64,000 nt of DNA from Arthrobacter burdickii (GCF_030433645.1 NZ_JAROCG010000002.1:310001-374000), one strand, 5' to 3'. Shown: positions 8,568 through 16,082, counted from the stretch's first letter. Notes: a model not told the origin generated them from the sequence alone. Numbers and translations are program-made.

Positions 8568-9497
8568 CTAATGGTAACGAGGCAGCGGGACGCTCGGCCC
8601 GACCAGCGCGGCCCGCGCCTCGTCGGGATCCGCGTCGGAGAACGGCCAGCCATGCCCGAACGCACCCTCGACCGTGCACTGCTGCGCGGAATAGCGGGCG
8701 GCCGCATGCATCGAGGCTGCGACGTCGACCGCATCCGCGCGCCGGTCCCGCGACCAGCCGGCCTGCAGCAGCCGAAGGAGGAATGCCGTCAGGTACGCAT
8801 CCCCGCAGCCCATCGTGTCGACGACGGACGACGGCGGGACGTACTGCGCACCGTCCTCGTAGAACGTGCCGCCGTCGAGGAACAGGGCGCCCTCGGTGCC
8901 GCGGGTCGCCAGGGCGGCGCCGGCACCGTGGCGGATCGCCGTCGAGAGGAGATCGCGTGTCTCCCGATCATCGAGGTCCGCGGAGGAGAACTGCGCCAGG
9001 TCGACGGAGGGGCACACCGCGGCGAGGTAGGCGTCGGACCGCCGGTCGTCGTCCGCGGAGAAGTCGAAGCTCACGCGGGGGACAGCGGCATGGACGGCGG
9101 GCAGGTGCTCCTCGATGCCGGAATAGACGCTGGAGTGCACGACGTCAAACCCGGCCAGGTACGCGAGGTCCTCGGCGGACGGCCGCAGTGGCTCGGCGAG
9201 GGTGATCCCGCCACCGTTCCAGTCCAGGAACTGGCGCTCGCCGGCGTCGAGCCGAATGTTCGTCCAGCCGCTCGGCCCGTTCCTCGTGACCGAGCGTGAG
9301 ATGTCGACGCACTCCGCGAGGAGGGACTCCTTCAGCAGGTCGCCGAAGCGGTCGTTCCCGAAGACGCCGAGGTATGCAGCATCGGCACCGAGGCGGCGCG
9401 CGAAGACGGAGAAGTTGACGCTGTTGCCGCCCGGGTAGGAGGTGCGGCGGTCGATGAAGCGGTCGACGATATTGTCGCCGTAGCCGAGAACGCGCAT
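8568..9497 (-). CDS. frlD: PfkB family kinase, fructoselysine/fructosamine 6-kinase-like
   Basis: A 309-residue ribokinase-fold sugar kinase. PfkB signatures are present: the N-terminal GDNIVDRF and YPGGNSVNFSVFARRLGA, and the C-terminal DTMGCGDAYLTAF, whose second Asp is the catalytic base. The pattern GDNxVD, YPGGNxVN, then FDVVHSSVYSG is that of FrlD, which phosphorylates fructoselysine at C6. The protein is longer than E. coli FrlD (about 260) because of a C-terminal extension. It lies between the deglycase and regulator genes in one operon. Confidence is high for the family and good for FrlD-like function, because its FrlB-like partner is adjacent; the exact amine (lysine, glycine, valine and so on) is unknown. 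Confidence 0.85.
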   Translation of the reverse strand: MRVLGYGDNIVDRFIDRRTSYPGGNSVNFSVFARRLGADAAYLGVFGNDRFGDLLKESLLAECVDISRSVTRNGPSGWTNIRLDAGERQFLDWNGGGITLAEPLRPSAEDLAYLAGFDVVHSSVYSGIEEHLPAVHAAVPRVSFDFSADDDRRSDAYLAAVCPSVDLAQFSSADLDDRETRDLLSTAIRHGAGAALATRGTEGALFLDGGTFYEDGAQYVPPSSVVDTMGCGDAYLTAFLLRLLQAGWSRDRRADAVDVAASMHAAARYSAQQCTVEGAFGHGWPFSDADPDEARAALVGPSVPLPRYH

Positions 9498-9521
9498 GGG
9501 TGCCTTGCTGCTCGAAGGAGT

Positions 9522-9550
9522 CCCGGCCGGGTGACGGGCACCCGGCCGGG
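9522..9550 (-). promoter_or_regulatory. Intra-operon hairpin between deglycase and kinase genes
   Basis: Perfect 12-bp stem (CCCGGCCGGGTG at 9522-9533, complement at 9539-9550) with a 5-base loop in the 79-base gap. No U-tract follows, so partial termination or mRNA stabilisation of the upstream deglycase message is more likely than a true terminator. Confidence 0.6.
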
Positions 9551-9576
9551 AACGAGGGACTCGCCGTCCGGTGGGC

Positions 9577-10572
9577 TCAGTACTCCACGACCCGGTAGTA
9601 CCGGCGCAGGTCGAGCGAGTGGTCGCGCTGCTTCTCGAGGTGCTTGCTGATCCGGCTGGTGATCGTATCCATCACCAGCGGGCCGAGCAGGCCGCGGAAT
9701 TCGTCGTCGACCCCCTCCAGCGCGTAGTCCGCGGTGTCGAGGACGGTGGTCGCCTGCGAGTACTTCTCCGAGAACCTCACGACACGCTCCATCAGGGGGC
9801 GGGTCTCGTCCTCGCCGACGAAGAGCAGGACGCTGGTGTCGGGCTCGATCAGCTCGAGGGAACCGTGGAAGAACTCCGCACCGTGCACCCTGGTGGTGTG
9901 CAGCCACTGCATCTCCTCGAGGATGCACATGGAGTACAGGTAGGCGTGGCCCCAGAGGTTGCCACTGCCCACGACGAAGTGGAAGTCCGTGTCCTTGTGG
10001 CGTGCCGCGAAGGCCTCGGCCACGGGCTCTGCCTGGCGGGCCACCTCGACGAGGGCCGCCGGCACGGCCGGCAGCTGGTTGACGAGCTTGTCGTAGCCGG
10101 CGAACTCGCCGCGTTCGGACAGGAACCGCGTGGTGAAGAGCAGCAGGCCCAGGTCGAACGGCCAGGCGTCGGGCTCGGTGATGAGTGCGGAGTCGACGGC
10201 CTGGGCGATCGGACTGTCGGCGATCCCGGTGAATCCGACGGTGCGGACACCGCGGGCGCGGCAGTACTCGATGGCCTGGATGACATCCTCGGTGGTACCC
10301 GAGGCCGAGGCGAAGACGGCGACCGCCCGCTCGGTGAGCAGGGCATCGCCGGAGAGGACCAGTTCCGCCGCGATGGCGGAGCGGACCGGGATCCTGGTGT
10401 TGCGGCGCAGAAGGTGCTCGTAGGGCCACATCGCGGCGTAGGTTCCTCCCGACCCGATGAGGAAGACGGCGTCGACGTCGGAGAGGCCGGCGACGATTTC
10501 TTCTATTTGCGGCTGGAGGCCCAGGAAGCTCCGGGCGCGGGTGAGGAACTGGTCCTCATCGAACTTCAGCAT
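9577..10572 (-). CDS. frlB: SIS-domain sugar isomerase, fructosamine-6-phosphate deglycase-like
   Basis: A 331-residue protein with two SIS phosphosugar-binding domains. The first has FLIGSGGTYAA and FASASGTTEDVIQAIEYC, which bind the sugar phosphate. The second has HGAEFFHGSLELIEPDTSVLLFVGEDETR, and the C-terminus ends RRYYRVVEY. This ending and the layout match FrlB of enteric bacteria (KDHNPDERRYYGGLVEY as remembered), the enzyme that splits fructoselysine 6-phosphate into glucose 6-phosphate and lysine. It is first in an operon with the kinase and LacI genes. A LacI-type operator lies 35 bases upstream of its ATG. The family is clear; GlmS-like or glucoselysine-type variants are the main alternatives. 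Confidence 0.85.
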   Translation of the reverse strand: MLKFDEDQFLTRARSFLGLQPQIEEIVAGLSDVDAVFLIGSGGTYAAMWPYEHLLRRNTRIPVRSAIAAELVLSGDALLTERAVAVFASASGTTEDVIQAIEYCRARGVRTVGFTGIADSPIAQAVDSALITEPDAWPFDLGLLLFTTRFLSERGEFAGYDKLVNQLPAVPAALVEVARQAEPVAEAFAARHKDTDFHFVVGSGNLWGHAYLYSMCILEEMQWLHTTRVHGAEFFHGSLELIEPDTSVLLFVGEDETRPLMERVVRFSEKYSQATTVLDTADYALEGVDDEFRGLLGPLVMDTITSRISKHLEKQRDHSLDLRRYYRVVEY

Positions 10573-10606
10573 GATGATCCCTTCGGAAGAGGCGAGGTGG
10601 CCGGAC

Positions 10607-10620
10607 TGATACCGGTATCA
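10607..10620. promoter_or_regulatory. LacI-type operator, perfect palindrome
   Basis: TGATACCGGTATCA is a perfect 14-bp palindrome with the CG centre typical of LacI-family sites. It lies 35 bases before the ATG of the deglycase gene and is the probable operator of the LacI at 7443-8564. Confidence 0.75.
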
Positions 10621-10717
10621 CCGGCACATCGTTGCACGGTGAAATCTGAAGCGTCAACCACTCGCTCTGCTTTTCAGCTCGGTTCGACCGGGGTTGCGAA
10701 ATATTCGCTCGTCCCTC

Positions 10718-10746
10718 TGGTACCGGTATCAATCTTGCGCTACTGT
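10718..10746 (+). promoter_or_regulatory. Second LacI-type operator with overlapping promoter of the transporter operon
   Basis: TGGTACCGGTATCA (10718-10731) matches the operator at 10607 in 13 of 14 positions. A possible -10 element TACTGT follows at 10741-10746, about 17 bases after the start of the operator, so bound repressor would cover the -35 region. The two operators are 111 bp apart, which would also allow looping across the divergent promoters. Confidence 0.65.
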
Positions 10747-10843
10747 GATCCGCACCACGCGGAGATGGACCGGCCCACCGGGCAGTCGTCGATCCGCAGC
10801 GGAGGCTTCCGGGCAGGTCCCGGTCAATGAAGGAGGATCGGCC

Positions 10844-12160
10844 ATGAAGAACGTCCGACTGAGGGTATGCGCGGTCACCGCCGCGGCACTGGTGAGCCTC
10901 ACGGCCTGCGGAGGCGGAGCCGAGGTCGAGGCAGCAGACCTCACCGCTCCGCCCGAATACGAGGGCACCCTGTCCATCCTGACGAAGTTCGGCGGAGAAC
11001 CGCTGTCCCCCTACTTCGAGGACCTTGCGGCCGAATACACGGCCCTGCACCCGGACGTCGACTTCGAGATCATCCAGGAGACGGACCAGAGCATCAAGGA
11101 CAAGACGAAGACCCTCGTCGCCTCCTCGGCCCTGCCCGACATCTACTTCTCGTGGACGGGCGACTACGCCGACAAGTTCATCGAGGGCGGCCTGGCCGCG
11201 GACCTCAGCGCGGTGCTCGCTCCCGATTCGGAGTGGGGAGGCACGTTCGGGGCGGCGTCGCTGGATGCCTTCGCCCAGGACGGCAAGTACTACGCCGTCC
11301 CCCTGTACAACAACGGCAAGTTCATGGGCTACAACAAGGCCCTGTTCGACAAGGCCGGGGTCGCCGTCCCCACTACGTTCGAAGAACTGATCGCCGCCTG
11401 CCCGAAGCTCGAGGCGCAGGGCGTGGAGCCGCTGGCCTTCGGCAACAAGGACGGCTGGCCCGGACTGCACTTCCTCCAGCAGCTCTTCGCCTACAACGTG
11501 CCGCAGGACGTCCTCGAGAAGGACTTCGTCCCCGCGACCGCCACCTGGGACCACCCGGGCTACGCGAAGTCGCTCGAGGAGTTCCAGGCCGTGGTGCAGG
11601 ACTGCACCACGACAGGATCGGACTCCAACGGCGTGCTGTACTCGACCGCCCAGCAGGCCCAGTCGGCCGGCCAGGCGGCCATGTACTTCCAGGAGATCCT
11701 GGAGTTCGATTCGGTCGTCACGGAGTCCTCGAAGATCACCGCCGACAACTTCGGGATCTTCGCCCTGCCGGCTCCCGAAGGCGCCGAGGGCGACCCCGCC
11801 GCACTGGAGGGATCACCCGAGGGCATGATGGTCAACGCCAGGTCCCCGCGCCAGGCGCTCGCCGTCGACTTCCTCAAGTTCGTGACGACCAAGGCGAATG
11901 CTGAGAAGCTCGCCGGGGCGCCCTTCAGCCAGCCGAGCACCGTCGTGGGCGCCGTCTCCGGGTCGACGGCGAGCCCCGCCGTGGTCGAGGGCGTCGAGAA
12001 GCTCAACGAGGCCAGTTACCTGCTCGGGTGGCTCGACGCCGTCACGGTGCCCGACGTCGCGGATGCCTGGCTCGCCGGCGGCGAGGCGCTGGTGTCCGGA
12101 TCCGAGACTCCCGAAGAGGTTCTGAGCAGTGTCCGCGCCGCTTCAGACAGCGCCAAGTAG
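10844..12160 (+). CDS. Sugar ABC transporter substrate-binding lipoprotein (frl-type locus)
   Basis: A 438-residue extracellular solute-binding protein of family 1. The signal peptide ends in lipobox LTAC (lipidated Cys22). The mature part shows the family features LSILTKFGGEPLSPYFEDLAAEYTALHPDVDF near the N-terminus and ALAVDFLKFVTTKANAEKLA near the C-terminus. AGGAGG at 10831-10836, seven bases before ATG 10844, fixes the start. It diverges from the deglycase/kinase/LacI operon and probably delivers fructosamines. In Bacillus subtilis the equivalent is FrlO with permeases FrlN and FrlM. The 3' end overlaps the next gene by 32 bases. Confidence 0.9.
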   Translation: MKNVRLRVCAVTAAALVSLTACGGGAEVEAADLTAPPEYEGTLSILTKFGGEPLSPYFEDLAAEYTALHPDVDFEIIQETDQSIKDKTKTLVASSALPDIYFSWTGDYADKFIEGGLAADLSAVLAPDSEWGGTFGAASLDAFAQDGKYYAVPLYNNGKFMGYNKALFDKAGVAVPTTFEELIAACPKLEAQGVEPLAFGNKDGWPGLHFLQQLFAYNVPQDVLEKDFVPATATWDHPGYAKSLEEFQAVVQDCTTTGSDSNGVLYSTAQQAQSAGQAAMYFQEILEFDSVVTESSKITADNFGIFALPAPEGAEGDPAALEGSPEGMMVNARSPRQALAVDFLKFVTTKANAEKLAGAPFSQPSTVVGAVSGSTASPAVVEGVEKLNEASYLLGWLDAVTVPDVADAWLAGGEALVSGSETPEEVLSSVRAASDSAK

Positions 12161-13091
12161 GACCGCACCCGCCGCACCCCTGCTTCCCCGGACCGGGGAA
12201 GCAGGGGTGCGGCGGCACCGCAGGACGCGGGGCTGGGCCTGGGTGGCTCCGGCACTCCTGATCCTGGGCGTGTTCGTCTACCTCCCCCTGCTCCAGAATC
12301 TGCAGTACAGCGTCATGGAGTGGGACATCTACGGAGGCGGGTCCTCCTTCGTCGGGATGGCCAACTACGAGAAGCTGGTCGGCGATCCGGTGTTCTGGCA
12401 CGCCCTGCTGAACAACTCCGCCTACGCCGCGGTCTCGCTGGTCTGCCAGGTCTTCGGCGCGCTGCTCCTCGCCGCGCTGGTGGAGGGCCTGCGGTCCGAG
12501 CGGTGGCGGCGTGCGCTGCGGGCCATCTACTTCGTTCCGTCCGCGATCTCCCTGACGGTCGCGGGACTGCTGTTCTACTTCATCTACGAGCCGGAGCTCG
12601 GCATCCTGAATGCGGCCCTGCGGGGCGTCGGACTCGACTCCCTGACGCAGGCTTGGCTGGGCCAGGAGGGCACGGCCATCTGGGCCGTGATCGCCATGAG
12701 CCAGTGGCAGGGCTTCGGCTACTCCACGCTGCTCTTCGCGATCGCCATCCAGCGCATCCCGCAGGACCTCTACGATGCCGCCTCGCTCGACGGCGTCGGC
12801 CCGGTCCGCAGGTTCCTCCAAGTCACGGTCCCGCTGACCCGCGAGATGACGGGCCTGATGATCATCGTGACGCTCTCGGGTGCCTTCCAGGTGTTCAACG
12901 AGGTCATGGTCATGACCAGCGGAGGTCCCAACAATTCGAGCCAGGTCCTGGTCAGCTGGCTCTACCGGATGGGCTTCGGCCGCAACGACTTCGGCTACGC
13001 CGCCGCCATCGCCACGGTGATCTTCCTCCTGACACTGGGCGTCGCGCTCCTGCAGCTGGCCATCACGCGAAAGAGGAGAGTGGAATGGTAA
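12129..13091 (+). CDS. Sugar ABC transporter permease 1 (MalF/FrlN type)
   Basis: A 320-residue permease with six predicted helices. The start is at VAPALLILGVFVYLPLLQNL and the EAA motif is IPQDLYDAASLDGVGPVRRFLQVTVPL. The only good upstream start is GTG 12129 with GAGG about ten bases before it; it overlaps the binding-protein gene by 32 bases. The next plausible start, GTG 12207, would lie inside a long hairpin. The N-terminal 25 residues are therefore partly encoded by that hairpin and are poorly conserved in character (rich in A, P, T, R). Its stop overlaps the start of permease 2 by 7 bases. Confidence 0.9.
   Translation: MSAPLQTAPSRTAPAAPLLPRTGEAGVRRHRRTRGWAWVAPALLILGVFVYLPLLQNLQYSVMEWDIYGGGSSFVGMANYEKLVGDPVFWHALLNNSAYAAVSLVCQVFGALLLAALVEGLRSERWRRALRAIYFVPSAISLTVAGLLFYFIYEPELGILNAALRGVGLDSLTQAWLGQEGTAIWAVIAMSQWQGFGYSTLLFAIAIQRIPQDLYDAASLDGVGPVRRFLQVTVPLTREMTGLMIIVTLSGAFQVFNEVMVMTSGGPNNSSQVLVSWLYRMGFGRNDFGYAAAIATVIFLLTLGVALLQLAITRKRRVEW
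12171..12213 (+). promoter_or_regulatory. Long perfect hairpin after the binding-protein gene
   Basis: A perfect 19-bp stem (GCCGCACCCCTGCTTCCCC at 12171-12189, complement at 12195-12213) with a 5-base loop. It begins 11 bases after the binding-protein stop and lies inside the reading frame of permease 1. Known role of such hairpins in ABC operons: protecting the upstream mRNA and lowering expression of permeases relative to binding protein. No U-tract follows. Confidence 0.75.
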
Positions 13092-13921
13092 CCCGGACAA
13101 GTCTTCTGGGCGTCGTCGCGCGTACCTTCGTGGCGTCGTTCCTGCTGGCCCTCGCCGTCGTCGTGATCTATCCCTTGCTGTGGATGGTGCTGAACGGGTT
13201 CAAGACCAACAGCGAGCTCTTCGGGAACCCCTTCGCGCTGCCGCTCCAGCTCAGCTGGGACAACTACGTGAAGGCGTGGAACCGCGGCGTCAGCAGCTAC
13301 CTGGTGACGAGCATCCTGGTCACCGTCACGTCGACCATCGCGACGGTGTTCATCAGCGCGTGGGCCGCGTACGGGCTCACCCGGATGCAGATCCCCTTCA
13401 GCCGCACCGTGCTGGCCCTGATCCTCGGTGGCCTCATGCTCGCCCCCGCCGTCGCGCTGATCCCGCTCGTCAAGATGTTCCAGGCGCTCGGGCTCTACAA
13501 CACGTTCTGGGCGCTGTTGATCCTCTACGTGGCGTTCCGGATCCCGTTCACCACCTTCCTGATCCGCGCCTACATGGTCGACCTCCCGCTGGAGATCGAC
13601 GAGGCGGCGGCCGTGGACGGGGCCGGCAAGGCGAGGGCGTTCTGGAGCATCATCCTGCCCATGTGCAAGCCGATCCTCGTCTCCAGCGTCATCCTGAACA
13701 TCCTGTTCACCTGGAACGAGTACCTGTTCGCGATGGTCTTCACGAGCGGCGGAGACCTGCAGACGCTGCCCATCGGGCTGACGAATCTCATGAGCAAGCA
13801 CGGCACCGAATACCCCGTGGTCTTCGCCGGCATGACGATCGCCGCCGTGCCGGTCATCCTGCTCTTCTTCCTCACGCAGAAGTACTTCGTGCGGGGGCTC
13901 GCGGACGGCGTCGGGAAGTAG
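13085..13921 (+). CDS. Sugar ABC transporter permease 2 (MalG/FrlM type)
   Basis: A 278-residue inner-membrane permease. The opening helix VVVIYPLLWMVLNGFKTNSELF and the EAA loop LEIDEAAAVDGAGKARAFWSIILPMCKPIL are typical of carbohydrate permeases of the MalG group. It overlaps permease 1 by 7 bases (13085-13091). No ATPase gene follows; as in the B. subtilis frl locus, a shared MsmX/MsiK-type ATPase encoded elsewhere is probably used. Downstream lies a 16-bp tandem repeat and then a gene on the other strand. Confidence 0.93.
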   Translation: MVTRTSLLGVVARTFVASFLLALAVVVIYPLLWMVLNGFKTNSELFGNPFALPLQLSWDNYVKAWNRGVSSYLVTSILVTVTSTIATVFISAWAAYGLTRMQIPFSRTVLALILGGLMLAPAVALIPLVKMFQALGLYNTFWALLILYVAFRIPFTTFLIRAYMVDLPLEIDEAAAVDGAGKARAFWSIILPMCKPILVSSVILNILFTWNEYLFAMVFTSGGDLQTLPIGLTNLMSKHGTEYPVVFAGMTIAAVPVILLFFLTQKYFVRGLADGVGK

Positions 13922-13962
13922 CGTCAGCGCCACCACAGCGCCATCCCGGGCTGTCCGGGTCC

Positions 13963-13994
13963 GGGCCTTTCCGGGCTCGGGCCTTTCCGGGCTC
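13963..13994 (+). repeat. Tandem duplication of a 16-bp unit
   Basis: GGGCCTTTCCGGGCTC is repeated twice without a gap (13963-13978, 13979-13994) and is preceded by a related CCGGGCTGTCCGGG. It lies in the gap between the convergent permease and SDR genes. It may act in transcript ending, but there is no clean stem-loop. Confidence 0.6.
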
Positions 13995-14075
13995 GGGACG
14001 GCGTGCCGGCGGGTGCTGCTCAGCCCGGAAGGAGAGGACCGCGCGTCGCTGTCGGATCGCCCGACAGGTGCGGCA

Positions 14076-14741
14076 TCAATCTGCGCTGATCTGCCGGCGG
14101 AAGGTGTCCCGCCGGGCGTGAAGGTCCCAGAGGACGCCGGCGAGGACGTTGGGGTCCTTCTCCGGATCGCCCTCGACGATCCGGCCGCCGATGATGAGCT
14201 GCGATACGTGGATGCCTTCCTCGGCGAGCACCTCGTGCAGCAGCTGGGCGTAGGCGGCCTGGCCCGCGAACGCTACCGAGGTACCGGTGACAGCGCGCCC
14301 GGGTCTGACCGCGGAGCCGCCGTTGACGAAGAGGATGGTGCCGCGACTCTGACCGAGGAACCGCATGCCGGGCAGCACCTGGTGCACTGCGGCCACGGAC
14401 CCGTAGATCGAGAACTCCACCGGACCCTTGAGGTCCGCCGGCGTCGTCTCGAGGACGGGCCGCATGAAGTCCTTCTGGGGGAGAGGGCTGTACTGCAGCA
14501 CCTCGATCGGTCCGAGCGTCTCGGTCGCGGCTTCGAGGGCGGCTGCGATGGATTCCGGATTCCGGACGTCCGCGGCGAAGCCCCGGGCGTGGATGCCTTC
14601 CTTGCCGAGGTCCTCCGCGAGGGCGTCCACCTTGCCCTGGCTCCGGGAGATGAGGGCTACGGAGAACCCCTCCGCCCCGAAACGCCGTGCCATTGCGGCT
14701 CCGAGACCGCGTCCTGCTCCGATGATTGCGAGAGTAGTCAT
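14076..14741 (-). CDS. Short-chain dehydrogenase/reductase family protein
   Basis: A 221-residue SDR with a cofactor motif close to TGxxxGxG (AIIGAGRGLGAAMARRFG, residues 5-22) and the NADP-leaning SRSQGK after strand 2. The second half lacks a clear YxxxK: the expected region reads GTSVAFAGQAAYAQLLHEVLAEEG, with Tyr but no Lys four residues later. It may therefore be an atypical SDR with altered or no catalytic activity. It is upstream of, and convergent with, the sugar permease operon, and lies 49 bases after the ROK gene on the same strand. Its substrate is unknown. Confidence 0.85.
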   Translation of the reverse strand: MTTLAIIGAGRGLGAAMARRFGAEGFSVALISRSQGKVDALAEDLGKEGIHARGFAADVRNPESIAAALEAATETLGPIEVLQYSPLPQKDFMRPVLETTPADLKGPVEFSIYGSVAAVHQVLPGMRFLGQSRGTILFVNGGSAVRPGRAVTGTSVAFAGQAAYAQLLHEVLAEEGIHVSQLIIGGRIVEGDPEKDPNVLAGVLWDLHARRDTFRRQISAD

Positions 14742-14790
14742 ACCCGGTGCAATCGATCAGCTGGCTGAATAATTCCGTGACCGCGGGTCC

Positions 14791-15960
14791 TCACCCGAGT
14801 GTCCCGAGGATGGTGCGCTGGATGGCGACGGCGGCGGCGCCACGGGCCCACTGCGCGAAGTCCGTGGGTTGCCGCCTCAACCGGAGGGGCGCTGCCTCCG
14901 GGTCGCGGTGGTAGGCGACCGAGTCCTGCAGGGGAGCGGCGGCGACCTCCGCGAGGTCCATGCCCTCGCCCGACAGGATGACGAGGTCCACCATCGTCAG
15001 GTTCGCGACGGCGGACACCAGCAGGCCGAGCCTCCAACCAGCCGCCTCGACGATCCCGCACGCAGCGGGGTGTCCCTCCGCTGCGAGCCCGAGGATGTCC
15101 TCGTAGGTCCGTTTTTCACCCGTCGCCGCGGTGAACTGCGAGCAGATGGCCGGGATGGTCAGGACCGCCGAGGCGCAGCCTTCGTGGCCATCGGGGCATT
15201 CCAGCCCCGAGGCCTCCAGCGGGTAGTGGCCCACGAGGCCGAGTCCGGCGTCCGGGGGTGCGATGACGGAGTCGTTGATGACGAGGCCGTACCCGACGCC
15301 GACGCCGATCGTCAGGACGGCGAAGTCCTTCTCGCCCCGCCCGGCGCCGAACCACTGTTCCGCGATGGTGAGGGCTACGACGTCGTTCTCGACCACGACC
15401 GGCAGGCCGGTCCGCTGATGCAGGAGGTCGGCGAGGGGTACGTCGCGCCAGCCGAGGAAGGGGGCGCGTACCACCCGGGCACCGGAACCGACCTTGCCGC
15501 CGATGCTGATGCCCACGCCGCTGAATGCGTCGAGGGGGCCGAGGTCGGTGATGGCCTCGACGATCGTGCCCACGACGTCGTCCACGCCCTGGCCGGGCAG
15601 GACACGCTCGCTCGTGTCGATGACGTCGGACTTGAGGTTCGTCGCCACTGCCGCCGCGCTATGGCCGGTGAGCTTGATGCCGACGAACCGGTGCGCGTCC
15701 GGGCTGATCTCCAGGGGGCGCGTCGGCCGGCCGATCGGTGCGGCGACGTGCTCCTCCGATTCGCGGAGCACGCCGGCGTCCAGGAGCGGCTTGCTCAGGC
15801 GTGTCAGGCTCGCGATCGACAGGCCGAGGCGGGCGGCGAGGTCGGCGCGGGAGATGGGGCCGCGGACGAGGACTTCCCGCGCCAGGGCGCGGGCGGGGCT
15901 GTGAAGCGCTAGCGACCGAACCGCCTCCATCGCAAGTCCTCCTTCAGCTTTTCCGGCCAT
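14791..15960 (-). CDS. ROK family transcriptional regulator
   Basis: A 389-residue protein with a winged helix-turn-helix (ISRADLAARLGLSIASLTRLSKPLL, first 60 residues) and a ROK sugar-kinase-like domain. The latter has GVGISIGGKVGSG, the VVENDVVA segment that holds a sugar-contacting Asn-Asp, and GVGVGYGLVIND. The zinc-type loop is reduced to LECPDGHEGC. It is divergent from the alpha-glucosidase gene. An AT-rich palindrome like those of Mlc/NagC sits between them, so it probably represses the glucosidase and itself. ATG 15960 was chosen over GTG 15966 because AAGAGG stands at the right distance only for the former. Confidence 0.9.
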   Translation of the reverse strand: MAGKAEGGLAMEAVRSLALHSPARALAREVLVRGPISRADLAARLGLSIASLTRLSKPLLDAGVLRESEEHVAAPIGRPTRPLEISPDAHRFVGIKLTGHSAAAVATNLKSDVIDTSERVLPGQGVDDVVGTIVEAITDLGPLDAFSGVGISIGGKVGSGARVVRAPFLGWRDVPLADLLHQRTGLPVVVENDVVALTIAEQWFGAGRGEKDFAVLTIGVGVGYGLVINDSVIAPPDAGLGLVGHYPLEASGLECPDGHEGCASAVLTIPAICSQFTAATGEKRTYEDILGLAAEGHPAACGIVEAAGWRLGLLVSAVANLTMVDLVILSGEGMDLAEVAAAPLQDSVAYHRDPEAAPLRLRRQPTDFAQWARGAAAVAIQRTILGTLG

Positions 15961-15971
15961 TGACACGCCTC

Positions 15972-15992
15972 TTATTTCTATCGTAAAAATAA
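15972..15992. promoter_or_regulatory. Mlc/NagC-like operator between ROK regulator and alpha-glucosidase
   Basis: TTATTT (15972-15977), nine bases, then AAATAA (15987-15992). The site is a conspicuous AT-rich island in a GC-rich chromosome. The TTATTT-N9-AAATAA layout corresponds to sites of ROK repressors Mlc and NagC in enteric bacteria. It lies just 12 bases before the ROK start codon. Confidence 0.7.
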
Positions 15993-16082
15993 TCTCTGGG
16001 TGAATTGCTGGGCGACTCTTTCAGCAGGGCCGCGCCGGCAACCCCAGTGCCCACACTTCCACATCACAGAGGGACGACACCC

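Noticed and set aside
1..13921. Reading the left operons as an opine (mannopine-type) catabolic locus
   Set aside because: The MocA-type enzyme and amine oxidase would fit, but the FrlB/FrlD pair points to simple fructosamines and no opine-specific hydrolase or cyclase is present. Kept only as a remote alternative.
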